Of a stretch of 29,654 nt of DNA, positions 8,197 through 15,396 are shown one piece after another. Numbering within the stretch: position 1 is the stretch's first letter; every line of letters begins with the position of its first letter. The DNA comes from Actinomycetota bacterium (GTDB lineage: Bacteria > Actinomycetota > Actinomycetes > Mycobacteriales > Mycobacteriaceae), in contig SYAB01000073.1 of assembly GCA_005787665.1 (NCBI GenBank), positions 1 through 29,654 on the forward strand, read 5' to 3'. The notes beneath the pieces are model-generated. The model saw only the letters and a list, made by a program, of their open reading frames with translations, was not told where the DNA came from and made no database searches. A program made the translations under genes and the position numbers.

Positions 8197-9783
8197 GTGA
8201 CCACCCTGCTGCGCAACGGGCACGTCTACAGCCCGTCGCACCCGGACGCCACCGCCATGGCGGTCCGTGACGGCGTCGTCGCCTGGCTGGGCAGCGATGC
8301 GGTCGGCACCCAGCAGTTCCCCGACGCCCTGACCGTCGACCTCGACGGGGCGTTCGTCGCACCGGCGTTCGTCGACAGCCACGTCCACCTCACCTCCACC
8401 GGACTCCGGATCACTGGGCTGGACCTGGGGCCCGCGACCAGTCGGGAGCAGCTGCGAAGACTGGTCGCCGAGCACGTCGTCTCCCACCCGGGCCACCTGG
8501 TGTGGGGGCACGGGTGGGATGACACCGAGTGGCCCCAGGCACCCACGACCGACGACCTCGACGCCGCGGTGGGTGCCACCCCGGCCTATCTCGCCCGAGT
8601 CGATGTGCACTCCGCGCTGGCGTCGACGGCGCTGCGGGACCGGATCTCCGGCTTGTCCGCCGCCACCGGTTTCGACCCCCAGCGGCCATTGACGGGGGAG
8701 GCCCACCACCTGGTGCGCACCGAGGCCCGCGGCCTGTTGACCGTCGCCCAGCGCGACGCTGCGCGGCGGGCCGCGCTGGACGCCGTCGTCGCGAATGGCA
8801 TTGTCGCCGTGCATGAGTGCGCCGGGCCCCAGATCGGCGGCGCCCAGGACTGGCGGGAACTGCGTGAGCTGGACCACCCGGTGGAGATCGTCGGCTACTG
8901 GGGTGAGGCGGTCGGCACCGTCGCGCAGGCCCGGGCACTCATGGTGGAGACGGGGGCGCGAGGTCTGGCCGGGGATCTCTTCGTCGACGGCGCGCTGGGT
9001 TCGCGCACCGCCCATCTGTCGCAGCCCTATACCGACGCGCCCGGCACGCACGGCGCCAGTTACCTCGACCCCGTCGCCATCGAAGAGCATCTGATCGCCT
9101 GCACCGAGGCCGGGATCACCGCCGGATTCCACGTCATCGGCGACGCGGCCGTCACCGCCGTCATCGACGCCCTCGCGACGGTGGTGCAGCGATTCGGGGC
9201 GCCCGCGGTGGCGCGTTGCGGACACCGGCTGGAACACCTGGAGATGGTCGCCCCGGAGCAGGCCTCCCAGCTCGGCTCCTGGGGGATCGTGGCCAGCATG
9301 CAGCCCGGCTTCGATGCCCTCTGGGGCGGTCCGGACGGTATGTACGCCCGCCGCCTGGGGCCCGTCCGCGCCGCCGGGCTCAACCCGCTCGCGCTGTTGG
9401 CATCGGCAGGCGTGCCACTGGCCTTCGGCTCCGACGCACCGGTGAGCACCATGAACCCGTGGGAGTGGGTGCGGGCGGCCAGCCGACACCGCACCCCCGG
9501 TGCCGCCATCTCCCCGCGTGCCGCCTTTGCCGCCGCGACCCGTGGGTCATGGCGAGCCGCCGGAGTGCGCGACGGGCTGACCGGCACGCTCGTCCCCGGG
9601 GCACCGGCCTCGTACGCGGTGTGGGAGACGGGGAGTCTGGATGTCACCGCGCCGGCCGATGCCGTGCAACGGTGGTCCACCGATTCCCGTTCGCGAGTCC
9701 CTGCGCTGCCGCGACTCGACAGTGGCGAACCGCTGCCGCACTGCCGGCAGACCGTTCATCGGGGTGTCGCACTGTATGGCTGA
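8197..9783 (+). CDS. Amidohydrolase (YtcJ/NfdA-like, amidohydrolase_3)
   Basis: A 528-residue metal-dependent hydrolase of the amidohydrolase superfamily, in the YtcJ / N-substituted formamide deformylase-like group. Metal and catalytic signatures are visible: DSHVHL early in the barrel (about residue 55), HVIGDAA, HRLEHLE and [12 protein letters not shown] near the end. The substrate cannot be told; cyclic amides, imides or formamides are typical. GTG 8197 is chosen because the protein then begins with the standard [11 protein letters not shown] strand; longer same-frame starts run through fxsA. It overlaps the lnt start by 8 bases and probably shares its transcript. By position and length it corresponds, from memory, to Rv2052c. 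Confidence 0.88.
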   Translation: MTTLLRNGHVYSPSHPDATAMAVRDGVVAWLGSDAVGTQQFPDALTVDLDGAFVAPAFVDSHVHLTSTGLRITGLDLGPATSREQLRRLVAEHVVSHPGHLVWGHGWDDTEWPQAPTTDDLDAAVGATPAYLARVDVHSALASTALRDRISGLSAATGFDPQRPLTGEAHHLVRTEARGLLTVAQRDAARRAALDAVVANGIVAVHECAGPQIGGAQDWRELRELDHPVEIVGYWGEAVGTVAQARALMVETGARGLAGDLFVDGALGSRTAHLSQPYTDAPGTHGASYLDPVAIEEHLIACTEAGITAGFHVIGDAAVTAVIDALATVVQRFGAPAVARCGHRLEHLEMVAPEQASQLGSWGIVASMQPGFDALWGGPDGMYARRLGPVRAAGLNPLALLASAGVPLAFGSDAPVSTMNPWEWVRAASRHRTPGAAISPRAAFAAATRGSWRAAGVRDGLTGTLVPGAPASYAVWETGSLDVTAPADAVQRWSTDSRSRVPALPRLDSGEPLPHCRQTVHRGVALYG

Positions 9784-11482
9784 ACTCGCCGTGCGGACCC
9801 GCCTGGCCACCGCCGAGCTGCCCCGGGTGATCCGGTTGGCGCTGAGCATCCTGGCGGGGTTGCTGCTGTGCGTCAGTTTCCCGCCTATCGGTTGGTGGTG
9901 GGCGGCGGTTCCCGCGTTGGCGCTGCTGACCTGGGTTCTGGTGCACCCCGCGACGACGCTGACCGGTGGATTCGGCTACGGGTTCCTGTTCGGGCTCGCC
10001 TTCTATCTGCCGCTGCTGCCCTGGATCAGCGGACTGGTGGGTTCGATGCCGTGGATTCTGCTCTCGGTGATGGAGGCCCTGTTTCCGGCGGCATTCGGCC
10101 TGTTCGCGGTTCTCCTGGCCCGGCTTCCCGGGTGGCCGCTGTGGCTGGCGTTCCTGTGGTCGATGCAGGAGTGGCTGAAGTCCAGCGTGCCCTTCGGCGG
10201 GTTCCCGTGGGGTGTCGCGGCTTACGGCCAGACCAACGGGCCCCTCCTGGTGCTCGCGCACTTCGCCGGCGCCCCACTGGTGTCCTTCGCGGTGGCGCTG
10301 CTCGGCACCTCGTCGTGCGCGTTGGTTCTGGAGATCGCGCGCCGGGTTCGGCGCGGTGCGGACTCCGCCACGCCTTCGCGAAGGGGCGCTCTTCTGGTCT
10401 CTAGCGTCTGCATCGGTGTGGTGTTGCTCGCCACGGCGGTGGCGGCCCCGGCGGTCCGCCGCTCCGCGGCGGCGACCGGGGACGAGCCGGTCATCACGAT
10501 CGCCGCGATCCAGGGCAACGTCCCGCGGCTGGGCCTGGACTTCAATGCGCAGCGTCGCGCCGTCCTGGACAACCACGTTCGGCAGACCGTGCAGCTGGCC
10601 GAGGACGTGCGGGCCGGCACGGCGCGCCAACCACAGTTCGTCATCTGGCCGGAGAACTCCTCCGATATCGACCCGCTGGCCAACGCCGACGCCGCCGAAC
10701 AGATCACCCTCGCCGCCCGGGCGATCGGCGTGCCGATCGTGGTCGGCGCCGTCGTCTCCCGACCGGAGGCGACGGCGGATAACCCGGCGGCCTCCAACAC
10801 CCTCATCGTGTGGGATCCCGTGAGCGGGCCGGGCGAGCGCCACGACAAACAGATCGTGCAGCCGTTCGGCGAGTACCTGCCGTGGCGGGCCCTGTTCACC
10901 CGGCTCTCCTCCTACGCCGAGCGGGCCGGTTACTTCGTGCCGGGAAGTGGCAGCGGGGTGGTGCACCCCGCGGGGATCCCGGTGGGAGTGGCCACCTGCT
11001 GGGAGGTCATCTTCGACCGCGCCCTGCGTCAGTCGGTCGGCAACGGCGCGCAGGTGCTGGCGGTGCCCACCAACAACGCCACCTTCGATCAGGCGATGAG
11101 CGAACAGCAACTGGCCTTTGCGCGGTTGCGCGCCGTGGAGCACGGCCGCGACGTGATCGTCGCCGGGACCACCGGGATCAGCGCGGCCATCGCTCCGGAC
11201 GGCCGGGAAACGGTGCGCACCGCTTTTTTCAGTCCCGCCTACCTCGACGTGCAGGTGCGGTTGCGGACCGCCCGGACGCCCGGCACCGGATGGGCGGCGC
11301 CGGTGCAGTGGTTGCTGGTCGCCGCCGCGGTTGCCGCGATCGGCGCGGCGATACTGCAGAATGGTGCCTTCGCGATGCCGCGGCGTCCTCGTCGTGGTGC
11401 CGCCGATGAACCCGGTGTCCGAAAGGACGCCGCCGATGAACCCGGTGTCCGAAAGGACGCCGCCGATGAAGGAGTCGCATGA
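9776..11482 (+). CDS. lnt: Apolipoprotein N-acyltransferase Lnt
   Basis: A 568-residue integral membrane enzyme that N-acylates the lipid-modified cysteine of lipoproteins. The N-terminal half holds about six hydrophobic segments and the second half is a nitrilase-like domain with the expected triad: Glu in VIWPENSSD (about residue 293), Lys in [14 protein letters not shown] (about 358) and Cys in [10 protein letters not shown] (about 408). A last membrane segment lies near residue 510. The charged C-terminal tail contains two exact copies of [10 protein letters not shown] encoded by a 30-base tandem repeat. In M. tuberculosis Lnt and Ppm1 are one polypeptide (Rv2051c); here they are two genes overlapping by ATGA, as known for M. 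smegmatis. The ATG 9776 overlaps the amidohydrolase end by 8 bases. Confidence 0.95.
   Translation: MAELAVRTRLATAELPRVIRLALSILAGLLLCVSFPPIGWWWAAVPALALLTWVLVHPATTLTGGFGYGFLFGLAFYLPLLPWISGLVGSMPWILLSVMEALFPAAFGLFAVLLARLPGWPLWLAFLWSMQEWLKSSVPFGGFPWGVAAYGQTNGPLLVLAHFAGAPLVSFAVALLGTSSCALVLEIARRVRRGADSATPSRRGALLVSSVCIGVVLLATAVAAPAVRRSAAATGDEPVITIAAIQGNVPRLGLDFNAQRRAVLDNHVRQTVQLAEDVRAGTARQPQFVIWPENSSDIDPLANADAAEQITLAARAIGVPIVVGAVVSRPEATADNPAASNTLIVWDPVSGPGERHDKQIVQPFGEYLPWRALFTRLSSYAERAGYFVPGSGSGVVHPAGIPVGVATCWEVIFDRALRQSVGNGAQVLAVPTNNATFDQAMSEQQLAFARLRAVEHGRDVIVAGTTGISAAIAPDGRETVRTAFFSPAYLDVQVRLRTARTPGTGWAAPVQWLLVAAAVAAIGAAILQNGAFAMPRRPRRGAADEPGVRKDAADEPGVRKDAADEGVA
11399..11470 (+). repeat. 30-base tandem repeat in the lnt tail
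   Basis: Two exact 30-base units (11399-11428 and 11429-11458) and a third partial unit (11459-11470) lie in frame at the end of lnt, each encoding [10 protein letters not shown]. The array ends at the AAGGAG ribosome site of ppm1. Confidence 0.95.
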
Positions 11483-12273
11483 GCACCGCCGGCAGCCGGC
11501 CCCGTAAGGCCGAGGCCAAGAAGGCCGCCCAGGTGACCTCCGAGCTGCCAAGCCGTCGGACCCTGGTGATCATCCCCACCTACAACGAGTTGCAGAACCT
11601 GCCGATCATCCTGGGCCGGGTGCGCAAGGCCCGTCCCGATGTCCACGTCCTGGTGGTCGACGACGGAAGTCCCGACGGCACCGGGCGTCTGGCCGACGAG
11701 TTCGCCGCGGCCGACCCCACCCACGTCCACGTCATGCACCGGACCACCAAAGACGGTCTCGGCGCGGCCTACCTGGCCGCATTCGACTGGGGGCTGGAGC
11801 GCGGCTACACCGTCCTGGTCGAGATGGACGCCGATGGGAGCCACGCCCCCGAACAGCTTTACCGTCTGCTCGACGCCATCGACAACGGCGCCGACCTGGC
11901 CATCGGCTCCCGCTACGTCGACGGCGGGACGGTGCGGAACTGGCCGTGGCGGCGGCTCGTGCTGTCCAAGACGGCGAACACATATGCCCGGGTGTTGCTG
12001 GGCGTCGGCATCCACGACATCACCGCCGGTTACCGCGCCTACCGTCGCGAGGTGCTGGACAAGCTGGACCTGCCCACGGTGGACTCCAAGGGCTACTGCT
12101 TCCAGATCGACCTGACCTGGCGGGCGATCAACAATGGGTACACCGTGGCCGAGGTACCCATCACCTTCACCGAGCGTGAACTCGGAGTGTCGAAAATGAG
12201 CGGTTCGAACATCCGCGAGGCGATGACGAAGGTCGCGCGGTGGGGGATCGGCGGCCGTTTCGGCCGGGGTTAA
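11479..12273 (+). CDS. ppm1: Polyprenol monophosphomannose synthase Ppm1
   Basis: A 264-residue GT2 glycosyltransferase that transfers mannose from GDP-mannose to polyprenol phosphate, making the donor for lipomannan, lipoarabinomannan and protein O-mannosylation on the outer face of the membrane. The DPM-synthase signatures are present: [22 protein letters not shown], the metal-binding [16 protein letters not shown] and the [14 protein letters not shown] and [14 protein letters not shown] segments. There is no C-terminal membrane domain, so it probably acts through the neighbouring Lnt as in M. smegmatis. The ATG overlaps the lnt stop and follows AAGGAG with four bases of spacing. Its stop TAA is interleaved with that of rbpA on the other strand. 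Confidence 0.96.
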   Translation: MSTAGSRPRKAEAKKAAQVTSELPSRRTLVIIPTYNELQNLPIILGRVRKARPDVHVLVVDDGSPDGTGRLADEFAAADPTHVHVMHRTTKDGLGAAYLAAFDWGLERGYTVLVEMDADGSHAPEQLYRLLDAIDNGADLAIGSRYVDGGTVRNWPWRRLVLSKTANTYARVLLGVGIHDITAGYRAYRREVLDKLDLPTVDSKGYCFQIDLTWRAINNGYTVAEVPITFTERELGVSKMSGSNIREAMTKVARWGIGGRFGRG

Positions 12274-12608
12274 CTCCCGCGGCGCTTGCTCTTGATCAGG
12301 TCGAGGCGCTCCTTGAGCAGTTCGTCGAGTTCCTCGACGGAGCGGCGCTCCAGCAGCATGTCCCAGTGCGTCCGGGGGGGCTTCACCTTCTTGGGCTCCG
12401 GAAGGTCACCCTCGAGCAGGGTTCCCTCCAGGCCGTTGCGGCACAGCCAGGTGCCGGGAATCTCGGCATCGTCGGCGAAGGGGACCTCGAACTCCTCACC
12501 GTTCTCGGTGCGGTACCGCGCGACCTGCCGGGGGGCCAGGTCGTGGTTGCGGTCGGTCTCGTAGCTCACGGCGCCGAGTCGGCTGCCTCTCAGCACGCGA
12601 TCAGCCAT
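12270..12608 (-). CDS. rbpA: RNA polymerase-binding protein RbpA
   Basis: A 112-residue transcription activator that binds the sigma factor (SigA, SigB) and the beta subunit and stabilises open complexes. The sequence is nearly identical to the mycobacterial protein as I remember it: [19 protein letters not shown] at the N-terminus, the core domain around [18 protein letters not shown], the basic linker KKVKPPR and the sigma-interaction helices [11 protein letters not shown] and [10 protein letters not shown]. The ATG at 12608 is preceded by AAGGAG, a rare strong ribosome site in this window. It is convergent with ppm1, with a four-base overlap, and divergent from a zinc-ribbon gene. A possible ECF-type promoter precedes it. 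It corresponds to Rv2050. Confidence 0.98.
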   Translation of the reverse strand: MADRVLRGSRLGAVSYETDRNHDLAPRQVARYRTENGEEFEVPFADDAEIPGTWLCRNGLEGTLLEGDLPEPKKVKPPRTHWDMLLERRSVEELDELLKERLDLIKSKRRGS

Positions 12609-12638
12609 GGTTTTCTCCTTAGCGCTATCCGTCGGAGG

Positions 12639-12665
12639 AACGCATGACCAGGGCGGTGCGGTTCC
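12639..12665 (-). promoter_or_regulatory. Candidate ECF-sigma (SigH/SigE-like) promoter of rbpA
   Basis: On the minus strand GGAAC (12665-12661) is followed by 19 bases and GTT (12641-12639), preceded by C, close to the GGAAC-N18/19-(C)GTT layout of SigH and SigE promoters. Transcription would begin near 12632, about 24 bases before the ATG. In Streptomyces rbpA is under the SigH-like SigR, which makes the site credible. Confidence 0.4.
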
Positions 12666-12709
12666 CGACGCAACATCCCATGATACCGGGGACGAACGAC
12701 TCGGCGGTC

Positions 12710-12715
12710 TACCCT
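12710..12715 (+). promoter_or_regulatory. Leaderless -10 box of the zinc-ribbon gene
   Basis: TACCCT is followed by seven bases and GTG 12723, with no Shine-Dalgarno. This pattern decides the start. Confidence 0.6.
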
Positions 12716-12722
12716 CGATGCC

Positions 12723-13052
12723 GTGACCCGTCGCAGCCGGCCCCAACCCTGCCGCTGGTGCGGCCGGGAGGTGGCCGATGTGGGAATGGGCCGGCGCCGC
12801 CAGTATTGCCGCCAATCCTGTCGGCAGCGGGCTTACGAGCAGCGGTCCATGGCCAAGGGAACCTCGCTGCCGGCCGACGCCGTGGTGCTCACCGCCGCCG
12901 AGGCCGCCGACCTGTCCGACCGCGTCTACCAGGTGCGATGCGCGGCCGAGGATGTGGTGACCGCTGTCGAGGAAGGCGCTCCGGCGGCTGAGGTTCGGGA
13001 ACTCTGCGATGCCTTGCTGCACGCGGCCCGGGCTGCCGAGGGGTGGCGCTGA
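12723..13052 (+). CDS. Small zinc-ribbon-like conserved actinobacterial protein
   Basis: A 109-residue protein whose first 40 residues form a small Cys module: Cys10-x2-Cys13 and Cys29-x3-Cys33 within CRWCG and RRQYCRQSCRQRAYE. Four cysteines at this spacing suggest a structural zinc site, and the Arg-rich surround suggests binding to nucleic acid or a nucleic-acid enzyme. The rest is an Ala/Glu-rich helical region without a known domain. The GTG start is fixed by a -10 box seven bases upstream. The gene is divergent from rbpA, an arrangement that from memory is kept in M. tuberculosis (Rv2049c next to Rv2050). The function is unknown. Its stop is one base from the lppI stop on the other strand. 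Confidence 0.82.
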   Translation: MTRRSRPQPCRWCGREVADVGMGRRRQYCRQSCRQRAYEQRSMAKGTSLPADAVVLTAAEAADLSDRVYQVRCAAEDVVTAVEEGAPAAEVRELCDALLHAARAAEGWR

Positions 13053-13053
13053 A

Positions 13054-13758
13054 TCAGCAGGTGTACTTGACGCCGATCCCGGGCGGCGGGGTCGGCTCCC
13101 GGGTGCAGCCGTAGGCCTGTACGCCGTCATCGCTGTAGCGGACGCCGGTCTGGCGGGCGAAGTTCACGCACACCAGTGCGGTGGTGTCGGTACGGCAGCG
13201 GAAATCGCCGAACGACAGTGAGCCTCCCGGCGGTAGCGGAGGACCCTGGCCCAGACCGAATCGGCCGGGATCGCCGTGGGCCGAACCGATCTGGACGTCG
13301 GTGCCGTCGAAATCCACCCAGCCGCCCTTCCAGACCCCGTAGATGTCCCGCGGGGCGGGCGGCGGGTCGGTGAGGTCGACCAGACAGGCCAGCCCGGGGC
13401 TGCGTGCGACATCGGTCATGCAGCTGATTCCGGCCGGGGTGGTGAAGGCGATGTCCTCGCCGAGGGAGGTGCTGGTCGCGCCGCGAAGTGCCACCCCGAA
13501 GTCGGCGCCGTCGACCGGCGGCGCCGACTCGACCCAGGCGATCGCCTCGTCAACCGGGGCCGACGGGCCGGGCGCCGCGGTGGCGGTCACCGATGACCGG
13601 GTGCTCGGCGTGGTGGTCGCGGCGGTACCCGGTGCCGCACTACCGGCCGTGCGGGACGGGGTGATCGGGGTGAGCTGAGCCGGACGCGACTGGTCACCGG
13701 ACTGCTGAGAACATCCCGCCACCAGCACTGATGCGGCGAACAACAGGGCGATTCGCAT
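13054..13758 (-). CDS. lppI: Lipoprotein LppI-like
   Basis: A 234-residue predicted lipoprotein. A short signal peptide (MRIALLFAASVL) ends in the lipobox VAGC with Cys16 as the lipidation site; a Ser/Thr/Pro/Ala-rich linker runs to about residue 68, followed by a globular domain of about 165 residues with Cys residues in ISCMTD, LACLVD, FRCRTD, LVCVNF, YGCT and a C-terminal KYTC, probably forming disulfides outside the membrane. The domain's function is unknown. It faces lipT across a 77-base divergent promoter region, the same order and orientation as Rv2046 (lppI) and Rv2045c (lipT), which is the reason for the name; I did not align it. The ATG lies six bases after a TAGCCT box. Confidence 0.78.
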   Translation of the reverse strand: MRIALLFAASVLVAGCSQQSGDQSRPAQLTPITPSRTAGSAAPGTAATTTPSTRSSVTATAAPGPSAPVDEAIAWVESAPPVDGADFGVALRGATSTSLGEDIAFTTPAGISCMTDVARSPGLACLVDLTDPPPAPRDIYGVWKGGWVDFDGTDVQIGSAHGDPGRFGLGQGPPLPPGGSLSFGDFRCRTDTTALVCVNFARQTGVRYSDDGVQAYGCTREPTPPPGIGVKYTC

Positions 13759-13764
13759 CCCGCA

Positions 13765-13770
13765 AGGCTA
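13765..13770 (-). promoter_or_regulatory. Leaderless -10 box of lppI
   Basis: On the minus strand TAGCCT is followed by six bases and the ATG at 13758. Confidence 0.5.
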
Positions 13771-13822
13771 GCCGTCCGCCCGGGCCGGGCACGCCAGGCG
13801 CGGCGGCTTCGGGGTCTTTCGC

Positions 13823-13828
13823 TACCGT
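13823..13828 (+). promoter_or_regulatory. Leaderless -10 box of lipT
   Basis: TACCGT is followed by seven bases and ATG 13836. This excludes the longer same-frame start at 13731, which would run into lppI. Confidence 0.6.
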
Positions 13829-13835
13829 CGGTGGA

Positions 13836-15359
13836 ATGCACGAGCACACCGTCGAGGTCACCACTGCCAGCGGAGCGGTGGAAGGGTTCACCCGCAACGG
13901 GGTGAACCGATGGCGGTCCATCCCCTACGCGGCCCCGCCGGTGGGACCGCTGCGGTTTCGCGCCCCGCAGCCACCCGAGCCGTGGAGTGGTGTGCGTCCC
14001 TGCCACAGCTTCGGCAACTGCGCGCCGCAGCACCGCCGATACACCATGACCGGCGTCGGCCGCTACCAGCCGATGGGCGAGGACTGCCTGAGCCTCAACA
14101 TCGTCACTCCGCGCTGGACCGGACCGGCGCCGGAGGGTGAACCGCTGCCGGTGATGTTCTTCATCCACGGCGGCGGCTACATCCTGGGCAGCTCGGCCAC
14201 GGTTCTCTACGACGGCGCCGCACTGGCCCGCCGGGGATGTGTCTACGTCTCGGCGAACTACCGGCTGGGCGCGCTGGGTTGTGTGGACTTCTCCTCGCTG
14301 GCGACTCCGGAGATCCCGATCGAGGGCAATCTTTTTCTGCGTGACCTCGTCGCCGCGTTGCGCTGGGTACGGGAGAACATCGCCGCGTTCGGCGGCGACC
14401 CCTCGAACGTCACGATCTTCGGAGAGAGCGCCGGGGCCCACGCCGTCGCGACCCTGCTTGCCGTCCCGGAAGCCGAAGGGCTTTTCGCGCAGGCCATCTC
14501 GCAGAGTCCGGCCTCGGGCATGGTCAGCTCGCAGGAGGTCGCCGGCCAGATCGCCGACCGCTTCGTCGATAGGCTCGGCGTCCGGCGGGAGGGGGCCGCG
14601 CAAGCGCTGATGGAGGCCAGTCCCGCGAAACTGGTCCATCTGACCGATGCGGTGATGCGGCACAGCCTGAGCAACATGCTGGGGGCGTCGGCGGTAGGGC
14701 CCACCTGGGGGGATGACTATCTTCCGCTCGACCCGTTCGAGGCGATGCGAAAAGGGTTGGCGCACAAGGTTCCGGTGATCGTCGGCACCAACGCGGAGGA
14801 GGGCAGGCTCTTCACCCGCTTCCTCAAGCTGCTGCCGACCACCGAGCATGCCATCGAACGGGTGCTGGCACGCACTCCACCAGAGGTGCGGGAGCGAATT
14901 CTCGCCGCCTACCCGCACTACCCGGACCCGAAGGCCTGCGTCGAGTTCGGCGGCGACATGATCTTCTCCACCGCCGCCTGGCAGATCGCCGAGGCCCACG
15001 CGAAACTGGCGCCGACCTACGTCTACCGCTATGACTTCGCGCCACGCACGCTGCACTGGACCGGATTCGGGGCCACCCACGCCACCGAACTGCTCGCGGT
15101 CTTCGGGGTCTACCGTTCGCGGGTGGGCGCGGTGCTCACCGCCGGGGTGGATCAGCGGGTCGCGGTGCGGGTCAGCCACCAGGTGCAGAGCCGCTGGAGC
15201 GAGTTCAGCCGGACCGGTGTCCCCGGTGAGGACTGGCCGGTGTACGACCACGACGAGCGTGCGGTGCTGGTGTTCGACCGGCACACCCACGTGGAGTACG
15301 ACCCCCATCCGCACCGCCGCCGAGCCTGGGCGAACTTCTCCCTGGCCGGCGGCGAATAG
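13836..15359 (+). CDS. lipT: Type-B carboxylesterase LipT
   Basis: A 507-residue alpha/beta-hydrolase of the carboxylesterase type B family (about 510 residues in M. tuberculosis). Key sites are the oxyanion-hole HGGG in FFIHGGGYILGS, the nucleophile elbow FGESAGAH with Ser198, and EDCLSLNI, a family signature. The acid is probably the Glu in GTNAEEGRLF and the base the His in FGATHATEL. No signal peptide is seen, so it is probably cytoplasmic. It hydrolyses esters of unknown identity. The neighbours lppI and, further on, pncA match the M. tuberculosis Rv2046-Rv2045c-Rv2043c order, but about 10 kb lies between lipT and pncA here. Confidence 0.92.
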   Translation: MHEHTVEVTTASGAVEGFTRNGVNRWRSIPYAAPPVGPLRFRAPQPPEPWSGVRPCHSFGNCAPQHRRYTMTGVGRYQPMGEDCLSLNIVTPRWTGPAPEGEPLPVMFFIHGGGYILGSSATVLYDGAALARRGCVYVSANYRLGALGCVDFSSLATPEIPIEGNLFLRDLVAALRWVRENIAAFGGDPSNVTIFGESAGAHAVATLLAVPEAEGLFAQAISQSPASGMVSSQEVAGQIADRFVDRLGVRREGAAQALMEASPAKLVHLTDAVMRHSLSNMLGASAVGPTWGDDYLPLDPFEAMRKGLAHKVPVIVGTNAEEGRLFTRFLKLLPTTEHAIERVLARTPPEVRERILAAYPHYPDPKACVEFGGDMIFSTAAWQIAEAHAKLAPTYVYRYDFAPRTLHWTGFGATHATELLAVFGVYRSRVGAVLTAGVDQRVAVRVSHQVQSRWSEFSRTGVPGEDWPVYDHDERAVLVFDRHTHVEYDPHPHRRRAWANFSLAGGE

Positions 15360-15384
15360 GCCCGTCACTCATTGACACCCGTCC

Positions 15385-15390
15385 TACGTT
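15385..15390 (+). promoter_or_regulatory. Leaderless -10 box of the kinase fusion gene
   Basis: TACGTT is followed by six bases and GTG 15397; the adjoining GTG at 15394 is a less well-spaced alternative. Confidence 0.5.
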
Positions 15391-15396
15391 GGTGTG

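Noticed and set aside
13587..15368. A 593-codon open frame on the minus strand opposite lipT
   Set aside because: Antisense to the esterase with its intact GESAG motif; it also runs into lppI in another frame.
15372..15377. TTGACA, a perfect -35 hexamer, upstream of the kinase fusion
   Set aside because: Only 7 bases separate it from the TACGTT box; a working -35 needs about 16-19.
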